64,000 nucleotides of DNA from Pomphorhynchus laevis (GCA_012934845.2 WNNJ02001053.1:124001-188000); one strand, 5' to 3'; positions 30,991-42,739 are shown, counted from the first letter of the stretch. Program-made: numbers and translations. The notes: generated from the letters alone by a model not told the origin.

Positions 30991-32279
30991 CGAATTTTTG
31001 GCCTTGTGTGAAGAACGTGAAAATTTCCGTTGATTTTACGTATAGATAAGGATGACTCGCCGTTTGTTTCACGTCGATGTTTTTCAATGCGAGCTAAATT
31101 GAGCTGGGCAATATCAGAAGGGGAGCGGTCAGGAAAGATACGGCAAGTAGATGAAGTGGTAAGAAGTTTAAAACGTTGGGAGAGTACCGAAGAGGCATGT
31201 GAACTATGTCGGAAAACGATTTTTAAGAGTGGAGGACTGAGATGATTTGATTTAGTGGATTTGTTTAAACGAATAAAGGATACAGGAGCGATATTATTGA
31301 AGAGTGATGGGTTATCATCAGGAAGAATGGTTGCTAGGATAGACCTGAAAGCAGATACATCATCATCGAGGCGAGATTGTGGAGAAGCAGATTCGGAAAG
31401 CTTTAAGTTTGATATGATTATACAGCGATCGCGCGAAGGAAAACGATTTCGTGGAAGTGGTGGACGGACAGAGCTGGTAGGAGTCGAGGTAGATGAGCAG
31501 ATAGAAGTGGAAATGACAGGGGTGCTTGATAAAGAATTAATATTGGTTGGAGCAAGTGTGACAGGAGCGGGGTGTTGAATCGGTTGATCAGAGATGTGAC
31601 TGGATATGATTTTAAATGAAGGATGTAACTTATTGGGAAGTGTTACGTGGGAGGTAGAGTAAGGAGAATTAAAATAGGTTGGGGCATGAGTGACAGGAAT
31701 GGAGTGTTGAATTAGTTGATCGGAAATGTTACTGGAAATGATTTTGATGGAAGGGTGTAAATTATTGAGAGGTGATACAGGGGGGGTCGAGTAAGGAGTT
31801 CGTGAGGAGAATAAAGAAGTTTGAGATTTATTTAGATTGGGGGAGGAATAGGAAAGAGGAGGTACGAGATGAAAAGCTTTGCCGTTAGCATTGTTAGAAT
31901 GAGAAAGATTAATGGAAGTTTGGTACGTAGTTGAACGAGGAGTGTGTGAGAGAGTAGGTTCAATAATGGGATTATATGATGCGAAGTCAGGTGTTGATGC
32001 GAGGGAAACATCTAAAACAGCATTGGTCTGAGTGGTAGTGTGTGATACAGGAGTAGATGAGCAGGATAACTGTAGTAGTCGTACTGATGTACAAAAACCG
32101 CAAGTGAAATGTTTACGTTTATACACCGAGTGGTCGGATATTTTAACACGAACAAGTGTCCATACATCGCAATCTTTGGAATCGCATCCAACTTCAAAGC
32201 TGGTATAACCATCATTGCATTTAGATGTGGAAGATTGTTGATCAGGAACAGGGATCTGAGATCGCGCTTTTTTAGGCAT
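30954..32279 (-). CDS. LINE-B ORF1: zinc-finger RNA-binding-type protein
   Basis: A 441-residue ORF from ATG 32279. A zinc-binding knuckle lies near the N-terminus: C32-x4-C37-x22-C60-x2-C63, with W40 between, the same spacing as LINE-F ORF1 (C23, C28, C51, C54). It is followed by a long Ser/Thr/Pro-rich linker (residues 80-270) with internal near-repeats (HPSIKIISSNISDQ and HPSFKIISSHISDQ). The C-terminal third (RCIIISNLKLSE..., APVSFIRLNKS, LLKIVFRHS, FPDRSPSDIAQLNLARIEKH) has the layout of the RRM-like/CTD module of LINE ORF1 proteins. The likely role is to coat LINE RNA in the ribonucleoprotein. The ORF is uninterrupted and followed by ORF2 with a 37-bp overlap. Confidence 0.9.
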   Translation of the reverse strand: MPKKARSQIPVPDQQSSTSKCNDGYTSFEVGCDSKDCDVWTLVRVKISDHSVYKRKHFTCGFCTSVRLLQLSCSSTPVSHTTTQTNAVLDVSLASTPDFASYNPIIEPTLSHTPRSTTYQTSINLSHSNNANGKAFHLVPPLSYSSPNLNKSQTSLFSSRTPYSTPPVSPLNNLHPSIKIISSNISDQLIQHSIPVTHAPTYFNSPYSTSHVTLPNKLHPSFKIISSHISDQPIQHPAPVTLAPTNINSLSSTPVISTSICSSTSTPTSSVRPPLPRNRFPSRDRCIIISNLKLSESASPQSRLDDDVSAFRSILATILPDDNPSLFNNIAPVSFIRLNKSTKSNHLSPPLLKIVFRHSSHASSVLSQRFKLLTTSSTCRIFPDRSPSDIAQLNLARIEKHRRETNGESSLSIRKINGNFHVLHTRPKIRWRPISPPCLLR

Positions 32280-32365
32280 GACCTTTTATCGATAGATTGA
32301 GCTCAATCCGCGAGCGTAGCGAGCGGAACTGACAGGAATAATCTGGAACTGACAGGAATAATTGT
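32280..32365 (-). promoter_or_regulatory. LINE-B 5' leader, with an 18-bp direct repeat
   Basis: Upstream of the ORF1 ATG the minus strand has a GC-richer leader (around ccgctcgctacgctcgcgg). The word ggaactgacaggaataat occurs at 32325-32342 and 32345-32362 on the plus strand. A short 5' UTR is expected for a full-length LINE; the exact 5' end is not certain. Confidence 0.4.
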
Positions 32366-32609
32366 AATTTGCTAGAACAGTCTTAAATTTTCTTGATTAA
32401 TGATTTAATAGTGATTAATGAGTTATTAATGATTTAATAATTAAGACTAGGACACGAAATTTTATCAATTGACATAATTCAATGTATGTCTGCTATACAT
32501 TATAGACTCAGCTGATTTGATTATTTACTAATATTTACGATTATAAACGTATATCTCGAAGATAACATATTATTACATACAGAAAGGCAGTCGATTTGAG
32601 CGAACGTTT
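32366..32609. other. AT-rich sequence with PLE-A tail remnant
   Basis: A diverged tagactcagctgatttgatta at 32504-32524 recalls the PLE-A distal tail. Nothing else was recognised. Confidence 0.4.
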
Positions 32610-32880
32610 ATCGGCATGAGTGTATTCTCAATCCATGCTCAATCGACTGTCAGCAGAAGCCTCGATGATGCGTCCTTCGAATTCAATAAAAATCGTAAAC
32701 GTGCAAAATACAATGAAAGAGTGGAGAAAATCGAAAGAGCAAAATTCGTCCCTTTGATATTTTCAACTTCAGGTAGCATCGGAAAGGAGTCAATCAAAGT
32801 ACTAAAGACAGTAGCAGCGAAAAATGTGTAGGCAATGCTAGCCTGCGCAATGTCAACTAAGGAGACGCCCTCGTCCTACA
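32610..32880 (+). pseudogene. LINE-C C-terminal fragment
   Basis: The frame reads SLDDASFEFNKNRKRAKYNE, RVEKIERAKFVPLIFSTSG and SIGKES, the same tail block as at 5725-5922 and 43500-43660. Everything upstream of the tail is missing. Confidence 0.7.
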
Positions 32881-32899
32881 AAAAAATGGAAAATATGCT

Positions 32900-33110
32900 T
32901 TGAGCATGTCCGGGCCGTCTTGGCCTGTTACTCCAACAACTACGGTCTCTGGAATCAACACCCTCTCGACGTCCGCCGCGCTCCCTCCTTTATCACATTC
33001 AAACACCTCCTTCATCACACCTTTTCGACACATGATTTACATTTTTGTTTTGTTGTGGTCATATAAGCGTGCGCTGGCACGCATTTGCCACGTTAAATAA
33101 ATCGTTTTTC
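32900..33110 (+). mobile_element. LINE-B 3' end, 5'-truncated copy
   Basis: Plus-strand sequence from about 32905 (tactccaacaactacggtct; ctcccteettt-like coding end) matches the last part of LINE-B ORF2 in the B2 copy, then acatttttgttttgttgtggtc and the terminal hairpin GCGTGC-GCTG-GCACGC at 33067-33082, ATTTGCCACGTTAAATAAATC. A typical short LINE insertion. Confidence 0.8.
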
Positions 33111-33829
33111 TTCTTTCTTTTTTCTTTAAGGGGTTAAATCATTCCATAAGTTACACAAGGCGACAAAATATGGAACTCAATCCAAGATGAAAGAGCAGCT
33201 GCTCATACTACACAGTGTAGTATGCGTTCATACTTTGAGATTTTATATTTCGTACATGGAAATGTGAGCGGTGCAGCATATTCGATCAATGGTTGAATCT
33301 TAGCATTGCATAATATGGCCAATGACTAAGGATTCGGTGCGGAGAAACAACTCTTAATTATATGCATCATCCGCCTATTTGCGCTGCATACACACATTGT
33401 ATTCTCTCGCGTTTTAAGAGATCGGTGCACTGTGACGATCTAACATACCTCATTACAACGGGTGCCATCAATGGGAGTTTTGGTCCTCCAACTGATCTAG
33501 GTCCCATACCTGTGGAGTTTCGGTTCCGTTGATGTACATTAGGGAAAATGTTCTTTTCCCCCCATCGTGTACTAATAATAGGGGCCAGCACCCGTCCTAG
33601 TCGAGGAAATGTCCTGTCTTCAAGGAGTACAAGCTGCGACACTGTGCATCTTTAAATCCAAGCGGGTCTAGAATGACGAATGGGGATATCATTAAACTTA
33701 TGCACTCCAGATTACAAACCTACAAGGATGAAATTCAAGTGCTAACGAATCATCTGTTTATGAAATTCAATGAAATACGCTCTCCTTCGTCAACGACTAC
33801 GTCGAAATCGAGGAAAAATCCTGTTTCTC
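33111..33829. other. unassigned sequence
   Basis: 33204-33224 is a near-perfect palindrome (catactacac, one base, gtgtagtatg). 33367-33660 is GC-richer and open on the minus strand for 91 codons, but no family was recognised. 33673-33830 is open on the plus strand (TNHLFMKFNEIRSPSSTT) and may be the region before the RT of the next LINE fragment. Confidence 0.35.
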
Positions 33830-34540
33830 GGCGAAATTTAATCCCACCGAGTTTTCATGGGTTTGCCAAAGGGCGTTATATTCATTCAGCAATTGTCGAA
33901 GTGCATCAGTTTAGCAGGTTAGCAGTTTTCATCAGGTTAGCAGCCATCAGCTCGCTGTGGCTGTTTTTCTTGATTTTTTCTACTGTCTTAGACCGTATCT
34001 TCATTCCCTTCGTTATCACATATTTCAAGTCCCTCGGCTGCCTGCGAGATTGTTAACAAGGTGGATATATTGCTGTATACTAAGCAGTTCTAATATGAAG
34101 ACAACCCTAATGCACTTCAGTTTTACCCTATTATGGGTGTGTCTTAAGGTTCCCCACTTTCTCCAATCTTATACCTTGCTGCCTCCATCATTTTAGACAA
34201 GATTTTTAAACATGATCAACATTTAGTGGTATACGCTGATGATACCACAGCCCTGTTCTCTAAACACAGCTGCACAGATGTAGTATCGGATGATAGCCGT
34301 TTATTTTTAAGATTAAAAGACCAGTTGACCAAATCAAATCTTATTTTGAACTCTTCGAAATCGCAGTTGGTCGTTTTTCATGGCGCCCCTTCCACCAAGA
34401 AAAAATTGAAGAGAATAGCACTATCAGCTCTATCTTCAATATTTATTAATCAACCACTCCATACCTTTAAATGTCGAGCAAAACATTTTGGGTTCACCGT
34501 TTTTGGTGAACTGGTCAGCGAAAGCTGCCCTGGATAAAAA
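33830..34540 (+). pseudogene. LINE-J reverse transcriptase fragment
   Basis: It begins with GFAKGRYIHSAIVEVHQF, the FVKGRS-like block ahead of RT motif A. After several frame changes it reaches VYADDTTALFSKHSC at about 34229-34275 (motif C), then RLKDQLTKSNLILNSSKSQL and FHGAPSTKKK, the region following the active site in jockey/I-like LINEs. The segment between motif A and C is rearranged. It belongs to a family distinct from B, C and F. It stops at 34540, against the reversed LINE-B copy. Confidence 0.6.
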
Positions 34541-34554
34541 AAAGATTTATTTTC

Positions 34555-37500
34555 ACGTGGCAAATGCGTGCCAGCGCACGCTTACATAACCACAACAAAA
34601 CAAAACTGTAAATCAGGTGTCGAGAAGGTGTGAACGGAGGAGGTGTTTGAATATGATAAAGGAGGGAGCGCGGCGGACGTCGAGAGGGAGTTGATTCCAG
34701 GCGAGTGAGGCGGCGACGAAGAAGGATCGGAGACCGTAGTTGTTGGAGTAATTAGGAACGTGGAGTAAGATGGTATGACATGAACGAAGTGAAAGCGAGG
34801 TGGGGCGAGTATCTTCTAAGAAAGGAAGGTTGATGAACGATGGGGAGCCGACAGCGATGAGACGAAAGGTAACGAGAAGAAGGCGGAGTTTGATGCGGAT
34901 GTGGATGGTTGGCCAGGAGAGTTGGGGAAAATATGTGGATGTGTGGTTGAAGTGACGGAGACGAGAGAGCACACGAACGGCGGTGTTGATTATTCGTTGT
35001 AGGGGTAGGATGCTGGATTTTGGAGAATTGGCGAAAAGGCTAAGGCAGTAATCGATTTTAGGGAAAAGAAGCGATGAAAGAAGAGACATACAAGAACGGA
35101 AGTCGATAAGGGGGCGGATACGGCGGATGTCACGGAGAATTAAGTTAGACGAGCGGACCTTGTCACGGACGAAGGGTTTAAGGGAAAGGTGATCATCGAA
35201 ATGGAAGCCTAAGAAAGTGAGATTGTGGACTATGGGGATGATCGATGAGGCAAAAGATACAATGGGACCAGATATGTTTGTTTTACGGGGGAGAATCCAC
35301 ATTATTTTGGACTTTTCGGGTTTAGAACGAGATGGAGATTGGAGAGACGTTTATAGATAGAAGAAAGACAGTTGGAGACAGAAATGCCGATATCGTGTAT
35401 GCGATGTGCGGGTGCATGAGCATAGATGAGAATGTCATCGGCGTATTGCATGACGTTAAATGAGTAAGGTTTGATAAACGGAGAGAGATCGCCAAGCAGA
35501 AGAGAGAAAAGCAGGGGACAGGACTTCAATTTTGTGGGACCCCGCGAAAATAGGGATGGGAGGGGAGGATGATGAATTAGAACATACGCGAAAGGAACGG
35601 TCGGATAGATATGAGGCAAACCATGCTACGGAGGAGGAAGAAAAGCCGTAATCATAACGAAGGCGAGAAAGGAGGACGGAGTGGTCGACAATGTCGAATG
35701 CGGAGGAGAGGTCGATGGAGATGAGAACACTATAAAGAGCCTTGTCTCGAGAAATAAGTAAGTCGTTGTTCACTTTTATGCATGCGATTTCTGTGTTGTG
35801 ATTAGAGCGGAAAGCGGATTGGAAAGGAGGGTACAGATTGGATGAGGAGAGATAAGCGTTGATCTCTATTAAGATGAGGCGTTCTAAGAGCTTAGAAAGA
35901 GCAGGGAGTAGTGAAATGGGGCGATAGCTAGAAGGAAGGGAGGGGTTTAACGATTGTTTCTTAAGGAGGGGACGAACGATTGCGAATTTCCAGTGTGAAG
36001 GGAAGATACGACTGCGGATGGACGAGTTAAACAAGGTTGTGAGAAATGGGGATATCGATGAGCATATAGATTTTAATATGTGAGTAGGCAGGGGATCGGC
36101 AGGTGAGGTTTTGTTGGGCAAGGACATAAGGACAGATGATACTTCTGTAGGTGAGACTTGGAGAAGATGAAAGAGTTCCGGGAGGATGAGATTAGACTGG
36201 GCAGAGTGGGATAGGATGGAGACCGGGGTGTGAGAGAGCAACGTGGATACTTTAGTCTGGAGAAATGACGAATAATCATTGGCATTGATGTTGCACGGCG
36301 AAGAGGAGCGAGCAAGGATTGAGTTAAAAGTATGCCAGAGAGTCTTAGAGTTGAATGAAGTGATGATTTTATGTTGCCAGAAGGAGTTGCTTTTGGTACG
36401 TAGTAGGTTGAGATGATACCGACGAAAAGCAAGATTAGAATCACGGAAAGACGGTGTGATCGAGCGGAAATCACGTCTGAGAGAGCGGTGATAGACTCGA
36501 AAAGCATGGCGGAGTCGACGCTTTAATAGTAGGCATTGGCTGTCAAACTATGGGGCACGGTGCAAGCGACGGTGTGGGTGAGACTTGAAGGGCAAGAGGA
36601 TATCGAGAGTGGATGTGAGTTCCGAGTCGAAAAGAAAGGCGAGATCGTGAGGAGATGAATATGTTATTGTGAGTAATGATAGAGACGATTTGAGTTAGGC
36701 AGAGCGGAGAAGGGAGAGGTCAAGATTTCTCCAAGGGCGACGTAGGATTGTAGGTGTGTGAGGAGGGGTGTGGTTGTGAGTGAGATCAAGGGTGATAAGA
36801 AAGTGATCGGATAGACCAGGATCAGAGATGGACAGTGAGGTGTAGACAGCAAAATGATCAGGGACAGCGATTATGTCGAGTGCCATACCAAGTATATGTG
36901 TGGAGGCATTGGAGATTTGTTTGTAATTGTAGTTGGATAGAATGTTGATACCGGATGGAATCTGTGGAAGAGGGGCGGTCTAGGCGGATATTGAAGTTGC
37001 CTAGAACGAGTGAAGGGATTGAGGACAAAGAACAATGAGAAAGGAGGTCAGCGAGTTCGGTAAAAAATAAGGCTGTAGGAGCTGATGAACCAGGACGGTA
37101 TACAATGGCGAGATCTAGAGTGATCGGGTTAGAATAACGACAAGTTAACAATTCAAAAGAGCAAGGACTGAAAGGGGATTAATTTTGCGAAGATACGCGG
37201 GGTGATGCGCGAATGCGACGATGCTGCTATGATTAGAGAATTTAGAAAGGCATGAGCTGAGGGTGCGGGCGGATTTGACTAGGGAGCAACCGGCAGAGAG
37301 CAGACGGCGAATGGAAAGGTCGTCGGAATCTTAGTGCCAGGATTCGGTGAGGCAGAAGAAATCGATGGATTGCTTGGTGAATAGATTGAGGATAAGATCG
37401 GATTTATTAAGAATAGATCTAGTGTTGAAGAGACCGAGGCGGAAACCGTGTGTTGCTGAGAAAGAGTCTAGTGGAGAAGACACATAGGGAGATGGAGCGC

Positions 37501-37600
37501 CATCAAATTTTTGGACTGTTGAATTTTTGGATAGACTTAAAAGTATCTTGAAAAAAGCTAGGTGGCTGTGGAACGGGATCAGCATCAATCGTTGAATGGG
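34555..37600 (-). pseudogene. LINE-B second copy: ORF2 with multiple frameshifts
   Basis: The minus strand carries a whole LINE-B ORF2 in pieces: APE start GLFNTRSILNKSDLI and LTESWH (37588-37331), VIYRPGSSAPTALFF-like and LGNFNIRLDRPSS (37151-36858; D of GDFN is N here), SDHFLITL (about 36800), RPISLLPALSKLLERL, SIDLSSAFDIVDH (about 35700), QYADDILIYAHAP (about 35420) and C-terminal LRSFFVAASLAWNQLP. At least six frame changes occur; GVPQGSVLGP is broken near 35530. The 3' hairpin (34567-34582) is perfect. No ORF1 was found upstream, so the copy is 5'-truncated near the start of ORF2. Confidence 0.9.
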
Positions 37601-37611
37601 AAAATCTAAGT

Positions 37612-37965
37612 GTGCTTCTGAGGTACTTGGGCTATCTCGGGATTAGTCTTCTTTTCAAAAAGACGTCCCCTAGAGCAAATACTAAGGTTTCTTAAGCTTC
37701 TTATCTGGCGATTACCGAGCATAGTCGGCCTCTATTGGACTATTCGTGGAATTAAAGACCCAGGGTGGTTCAGTCGGAGGGGTGGCGTGTTGGATTGGCT
37801 GGAGAGCTCAGATGCCCCTGGGCCTAAGGACCGTGAAAACAAAAGAAGACAAAGACTCAATGAAGACTTCGTGAACGACGGACAATCTCTATTTATGTTT
37901 TCTTGTTCTTCATGTATTCTAACGATATTTTAGTGGTTCTATTGCTGTTAATAAAATCCTTACAA
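37612..37965 (+). repeat. dispersed repeat D, copy 2
   Basis: It matches 8236-8588. One frame reads DPGWFSRRGGVLDWL with an open stretch either side, so it may derive from the end of a coding region. It ends ttaataaaatccttacaaaa, a retroposon-like 3' end. It starts just beyond the 5' end of the LINE-B copy. Confidence 0.6.
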
Positions 37966-38240
37966 AATATAATACATTAAATTTGTTCATAATTGTTTAA
38001 GAAATAAATCTTAATTATATCTTCACGAAACAATATACGCTTTGAGCTCCAGATTTCAAGGCTTTAGAATAAATTAAATTTCAACTCTTATTTAGTCTTT
38101 TAAGCGAAGAAAATGTAATTACTTCTCGCTAAGTTTGTTCTGTATCGGTTATAATATAAACAGTCTATTCGATTGATGGTAAATCTGGAACATTCGAGTC
38201 AGTTTGATTTTGACCATACAGTTCTAAGTATTCCTACGGA
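37966..38240 (-). repeat. dispersed repeat R, copy 2
   Basis: The reverse-orientation counterpart of 12050-12378; it shares the ends attagaactgtatggtc-type and aattatgaacaaattta words. The function is unknown. Confidence 0.55.
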
Positions 38241-38494
38241 ATAATTTGTCGATAATTTACAAGAACATTTACAACTGTTTAAGCTAATATACAATCTGAA
38301 ATACATACAACTAACGACTTGAGAAGGCTCCGACGGCTGCTTTGACGGCTGCACTTAAAAAAATTGTTAAGCTATTCTAATTACAAGATTAAATACATAA
38401 TTCCCGAAGAACCTAAAGAAACCTAAAAAATCTAAAGAAGAACCTAAACCTAAAAACCTATACCAAAAGAACCTACACAATCTTTATTGAAATC
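38241..38494. other. spacer upstream of LINE-F copy 1
   Basis: It contains acaactaacgacttg (as in the LINE-C leader at about 55190) and several short repeats of aacctaaa at 38405-38460. No gene was recognised. Confidence 0.4.
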
Positions 38495-39640
38495 TACACA
38501 AGAGACTTTACTCTGATAAAGTCTGAATATACAATCTGAATATACATTCATATAATGGTCAAACAGAGGAAGACCACAAAGCGAGGTGATGCTGCCGAGT
38601 TTATGAATTATCAGGTTCGGTGTTCAAGTGAAAATGGTCATGTGTGGACAAGTGTTTCAGTTCCCGTGGAAAATAAAACAGCTCTGTCTAATGCATCTTT
38701 CTACTGCGTGTACTGCTGCGCATCTTTGATAAATGATTTGAAGACGGATTCTACCCCCTTGGTTGTCGGTCAGTCGAGTTGTAATTCTCTTGGACCCATA
38801 TCAGCTCCACCAATTCCAAAAAGCATAAGTGCCGGTCAAAGTAAGGAAGTTCTTATTTCCAAATCTACTAAGAATGTTGAAAATTCCAGTCATAGTGATG
38901 GAAGCTATTCTAACACTATATATCCCTCCTCAAGTCTTAACTCTATATATCCGTCCTCAAGTCTTGCAAATAATCGAATGAATATAGATTTAACTGTAGA
39001 GGGTGAGACTGTAGCCATGGATGTTCCAGTGCATTTACATGATGTTACTAATGATGAAAATACATATTGTCAGGTTTTGAATCATGGTCATATGTCTGAT
39101 AATGGGACTGTCAAAAAGAAGGAACAAGCGTCAACGATAAGTCAACATACACTATCCGCAGTGTCACGTGAGTCTCGAATTGCAAATTGGTAATAATAGG
39201 AGGCACACCGCTGATCGATTGAGATATGTTATTCTGGCCAATGTAAGAGAATCTTTATTTGAGAACGCACAGGTACGTCTTAACGAGGACGTCCAGAGTG
39301 TGAGATTTATATTGACGCATGTACTTGGTTCTTGCAATTTGGATATTGTAAAGGCCGTATTTAGGGAGCAGTAGCATGCTGAGTTAATTCTTCGGAATTC
39401 ATATCGTTAAAAAGGACCCCATGTTAGTCTCTTGAAAGATCTTGACGCTCTTCAAAGGGAGAAATTGTCTTACGCTAAGAAAGAACTCGCATCTCGTGTT
39501 GTACTTGGTGAGAGCAATCTATGTGTGAAAAGTTTTCAAGTAATGATGCGACGCATTCGAATCAGTTGGTCCCCACTATATGTATCGCCTCTCGTGAATG
39601 TGGAGAGTTTTGTAAGGTCTTATAGCATATAAGCTATAGC
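38495..39640 (+). pseudogene. LINE-F copy 1, ORF1 (broken)
   Basis: Starting at ATG 38555 after a leader caagagactttactctgata shared with copy 2. The first 212 codons are open: a zinc knuckle with C-x4-C spacing (here damaged, SSENGH instead of SSEDCH, CVYC instead of CGYC), a Ser-rich linker with YPSSSLNSIYPSSSL repeats, and KKEQASTISQHTL. A 2-bp deletion at about 39175 shifts the frame relative to copy 2. About 67 bp encoding the RLGKRDTLSNRP segment is deleted at about 39350. The LINE ORF1 role is RNA binding; this copy cannot make the full protein. Confidence 0.85.
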
Positions 39641-41030
39641 TGATTTGGGATCTGAAGTGTGTCAGATTGCTAGAGATGATATTACTACTCGCACTGGTGT
39701 GAATAAAAGTCATAGTATATTTTATTGTAATGTTCGGAGCTTGTTACAGAATGTCGATGAGCTAAAGTTTACGATCGAGTCTGTTAATCCAATTATAGTT
39801 GGTATTACAGAATCTTGGCTTAATTGTGATGTATCCGATGCTAAGGTATCAATCCCAGGTTATTCTTTGTTCCGTAGTGATCGGATAGGAGGTAGGGTTG
39901 GTGGCGTAGCTCTCTTTATGAGAGACGAAGTTAAGGTGCGTGTTTTGAGTAAGTCGTCTATTGATAGAGTTGAGAGTTTGTGGTGTCAGGTGAAGTTTGA
40001 TAACAGCTCACCCATCATACTGGGTCTTGTGTATCGTGCTCCTTAGGCAATATCTAAGAAACTCATTGAAGAGATAGAGTTGTATACGCGAGGAGATTGT
40101 GATACTGTGATAATTGGGGATCTGAATATGCCAGATGTTGAATGGACTTCGAATACGGTTCGTCCTACTTGTGATAGTGAATCTTGTGACCTTATGGAGT
40201 GTTTTGCTTATTGTGGTCTTGCTCAATTTGTTGATGTACATACTCGCTTTTCAAGTTGTAGTTCTTCCCTTCTTGATCTTTGCCTATCGACAAACAGTCA
40301 ATTAATCAGTAGTATCCAATATGATTATCCTGCTGGTTTGTCTGATCACTGTGTAGTTAAAGTTTTGCTAAATATACAAATGAGGGTGTTTCATCATGAT
40401 CGGTACAAACGTCAGATTAATGTTGTTCGGGCGAACTATGATGTTATTACATCAAAGCTGCATAGAGTAAGTTGGCCTGATCCGGCTGTTATCGGAGTTG
40501 ACGAGGCCTGGGATCATTTTCACGTGACGCCTTATTCTCTAATGGTAAAATTCTCACCTTTGAAGTCTAAGACTATTCGGAAAAGCGCTCGTTGGTTTGA
40601 TACTGAGCTGGCTACTGCGATGAAGGCTCGTGACTTCAGTTTCAAATACTTTAAGGGTGGGTTTATAAGCAGGCGAGAAATTTCTTCAATTCTTTAAAAT
40701 GACATAAGCGCTTTTTTTGAAAATGGTCTAACTCATAGTTGTAGACATGATCCCAAAGCTCTCTTTCTATATGTGAATAGTAGTAGGAACGCTAATAAAA
40801 CAATTGGCCAATATTTTGATAGAGTTATTGAAGACGACCTTGCTGAGATGTTCTCAAGACATTTTTACTTGTACAAAGAGACTACAAACGAGTATTCTGA
40901 ACCTATGCAGAACAGTGAACGATAAGAGGTGCTAGTGTTTCATATCCTAGTTTAGACATAGCTAATTTGATAACTCCTGAGAAAGTTTTAGCTGAACTGT
41001 ATCGTCTTAAAGAGACAAACTCCAAAGGTT
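39641..41030 (+). pseudogene. LINE-F copy 1, ORF2 endonuclease (3'-truncated)
   Basis: APE endonuclease motifs are well kept: NVRSLLQN, ITESWLN, LGLVYRAP, then an in-frame TAG at 40044-40046, then IIGDLNMPDVEW and GLSDHC. The frame before and after TAG is the same, and copy 2 has the same TAG. After 40700 further frame changes occur. The copy ends abruptly near 41029 (aaactccaaaggt), before the RT catalytic motifs, where a reversed LINE-G begins. It is otherwise very similar to copy 2. Confidence 0.85.
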
Positions 41031-42735
41031 GTCTTCAGGTCGGATGTTATCACCACACCAAAGTCAGTGAACGTTTCTACTTTCTGGATTATTCTTCCTC
41101 CAATATATTATCGTATCCGAAAAACGTCGGCCAATATGCATATGAGCACACTTAGCTACGTTCAATTTGATCCAATGAGTATGTGCCCTCAAGTGGATCA
41201 TATTGAGATCATACTGAACAGAGTCATTCATTATCGATGTAATTTGGTTTGATATTTACGTCGTCAGCATACATCAGAGATGGCAAATGGATCACATCAG
41301 GAAACTTATTTACATACAACGTGAACAAGAGCGGTGAGAGAATAGATCAATGTGGAACACTTCAAGTCCTCGAAATGGCTGAGGAGAGACGTCCATCATG
41401 GCGAACACATAACCTTCTATTATGAAGGCAATCCGCAATCTAGTCTATAACGCATGAATTGAACGAGTAATGCCGAAGAGTTCGGATATGATTATCGTGA
41501 GGTACTGTGTTGAACGTTTTTGAAAGGTCGACAAAAATAATGTCGATATCTACACCCTTAGATTTCATTGAAAACGATCTTTCACGAGCAAACAGAAGAT
41601 TGGTTGTGGTAGAGTGACCTGCTCGAAAGCCATGTGCAGTGATAATGATATTTGCGCTTATGACATTACGCTCCATTCTAGAGAGAATGATACGTTCCAT
41701 GATCTTATTGCAGATGCAAGTTAAACTAATCGGGTGATAATTTCCGACTTTAGATACGTCTCCCTTTTTATAGATTGGGACTACAAGTGCATCTCGCCAA
41801 TTGTTGGAAATAACGCCGCCTGATTCCAAACATTTATTGAAGATACTTGTAAGAGAGTAGCATATCATGGATGCCAAGTTCTTTAGAAAAATAGACGGTA
41901 TTTCGTCCAGCCACGCAGAGTTAGTAGATTTTAGGTTCTGTAGAGCATTATTTACAAAGTCATGGCTGACTATTTGATGATGTCTTGGTGATCATGAAAC
42001 TAGTGGGTGTTGTACGGAGGAAATCATTGGATCAGCAACTGTATTGGAGAACAAACCACCAAAGTGTGTAGCAAATATGTTCGGAAAACATTTTTGATCG
42101 GTCGTTGTATGATCGTTGTGATCAGTTAACAAATATAGCTGACATCGATACGATAATGAACTTCAAACGTATGAATTGAAGTGGCAAGGTTCGGTGCGAA
42201 TATATCGGATAGTACCAATTTCAAATAATCTCCGTTTATTACGGGAAAGAGAGCATGCACGATTCCGGATTACTTAATAATCTTCAAAAGTAAGAAATTC
42301 ATTGCGAAAAATTGACCATGCCTCGTTCCTCTAATTTATGGTGGACCGCACTTTAGAATCTAGCCATCTTTTCTCACTGGAAGGAACGAACTACGCGTAG
42401 TGGAGTATATCGTCGATATACTGACAGGATGGTGTCGCAAAAGATACACCATAGTTGTTCCAGTGGAGGAAGACGGACAATGTCATAAGACTTGCTGCAA
42501 GAGATGGTATGCTAGAACAAAACTTGTTTTGAATGGATTAAGTTCGGGATCAACGACTAAGGTGGAATATATATCAGCACGAATGCAACCCAAAATGACT
42601 GTGTGATCACTTTTACCAATATGACAGTCCTGCATGATATCCGTAACCAGATTATTCGAAGAGGAACGACGTACATAAAGCAGTTACGATTGAGTTCCAC
42701 AGAATCGTGCTGGTTTTTTCTACGAGTTGAAAAAG
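41031..42735 (-). pseudogene. LINE-G: endonuclease linker and reverse transcriptase
   Basis: Minus-strand coding, best between 41877 and 41440: SLTSIFNKCLESG, NWRDALVVPIYKKGD, NYHPISLTCICNKIMERII, AHGFRAGHSTTTNLL, VDLSKTFNTVPHD (motif A, with KTF for the usual KAF). It continues after frame changes as LSPLLFTLYVNKFPD and MYADDVNIK (about 41260, motif C). Upstream to about 42700 the region between EN and RT is readable in pieces. These are the motifs of a jockey/CR1-like LINE. The GVPQGS part is altered, and many stops occur upstream. It abuts LINE-F copy 1 at 41030. Confidence 0.75.
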
Positions 42736-42739
42736 GCTT

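Noticed and set aside
28604-31578. Plus-strand ORFs of 60-107 codons opposite LINE-B
   Set aside because: They are antisense shadows of the two long LINE-B ORFs.
33367-33642. 91-codon minus-strand ORF
   Set aside because: No family recognised and no repeat copy; too short to call a gene in this setting.
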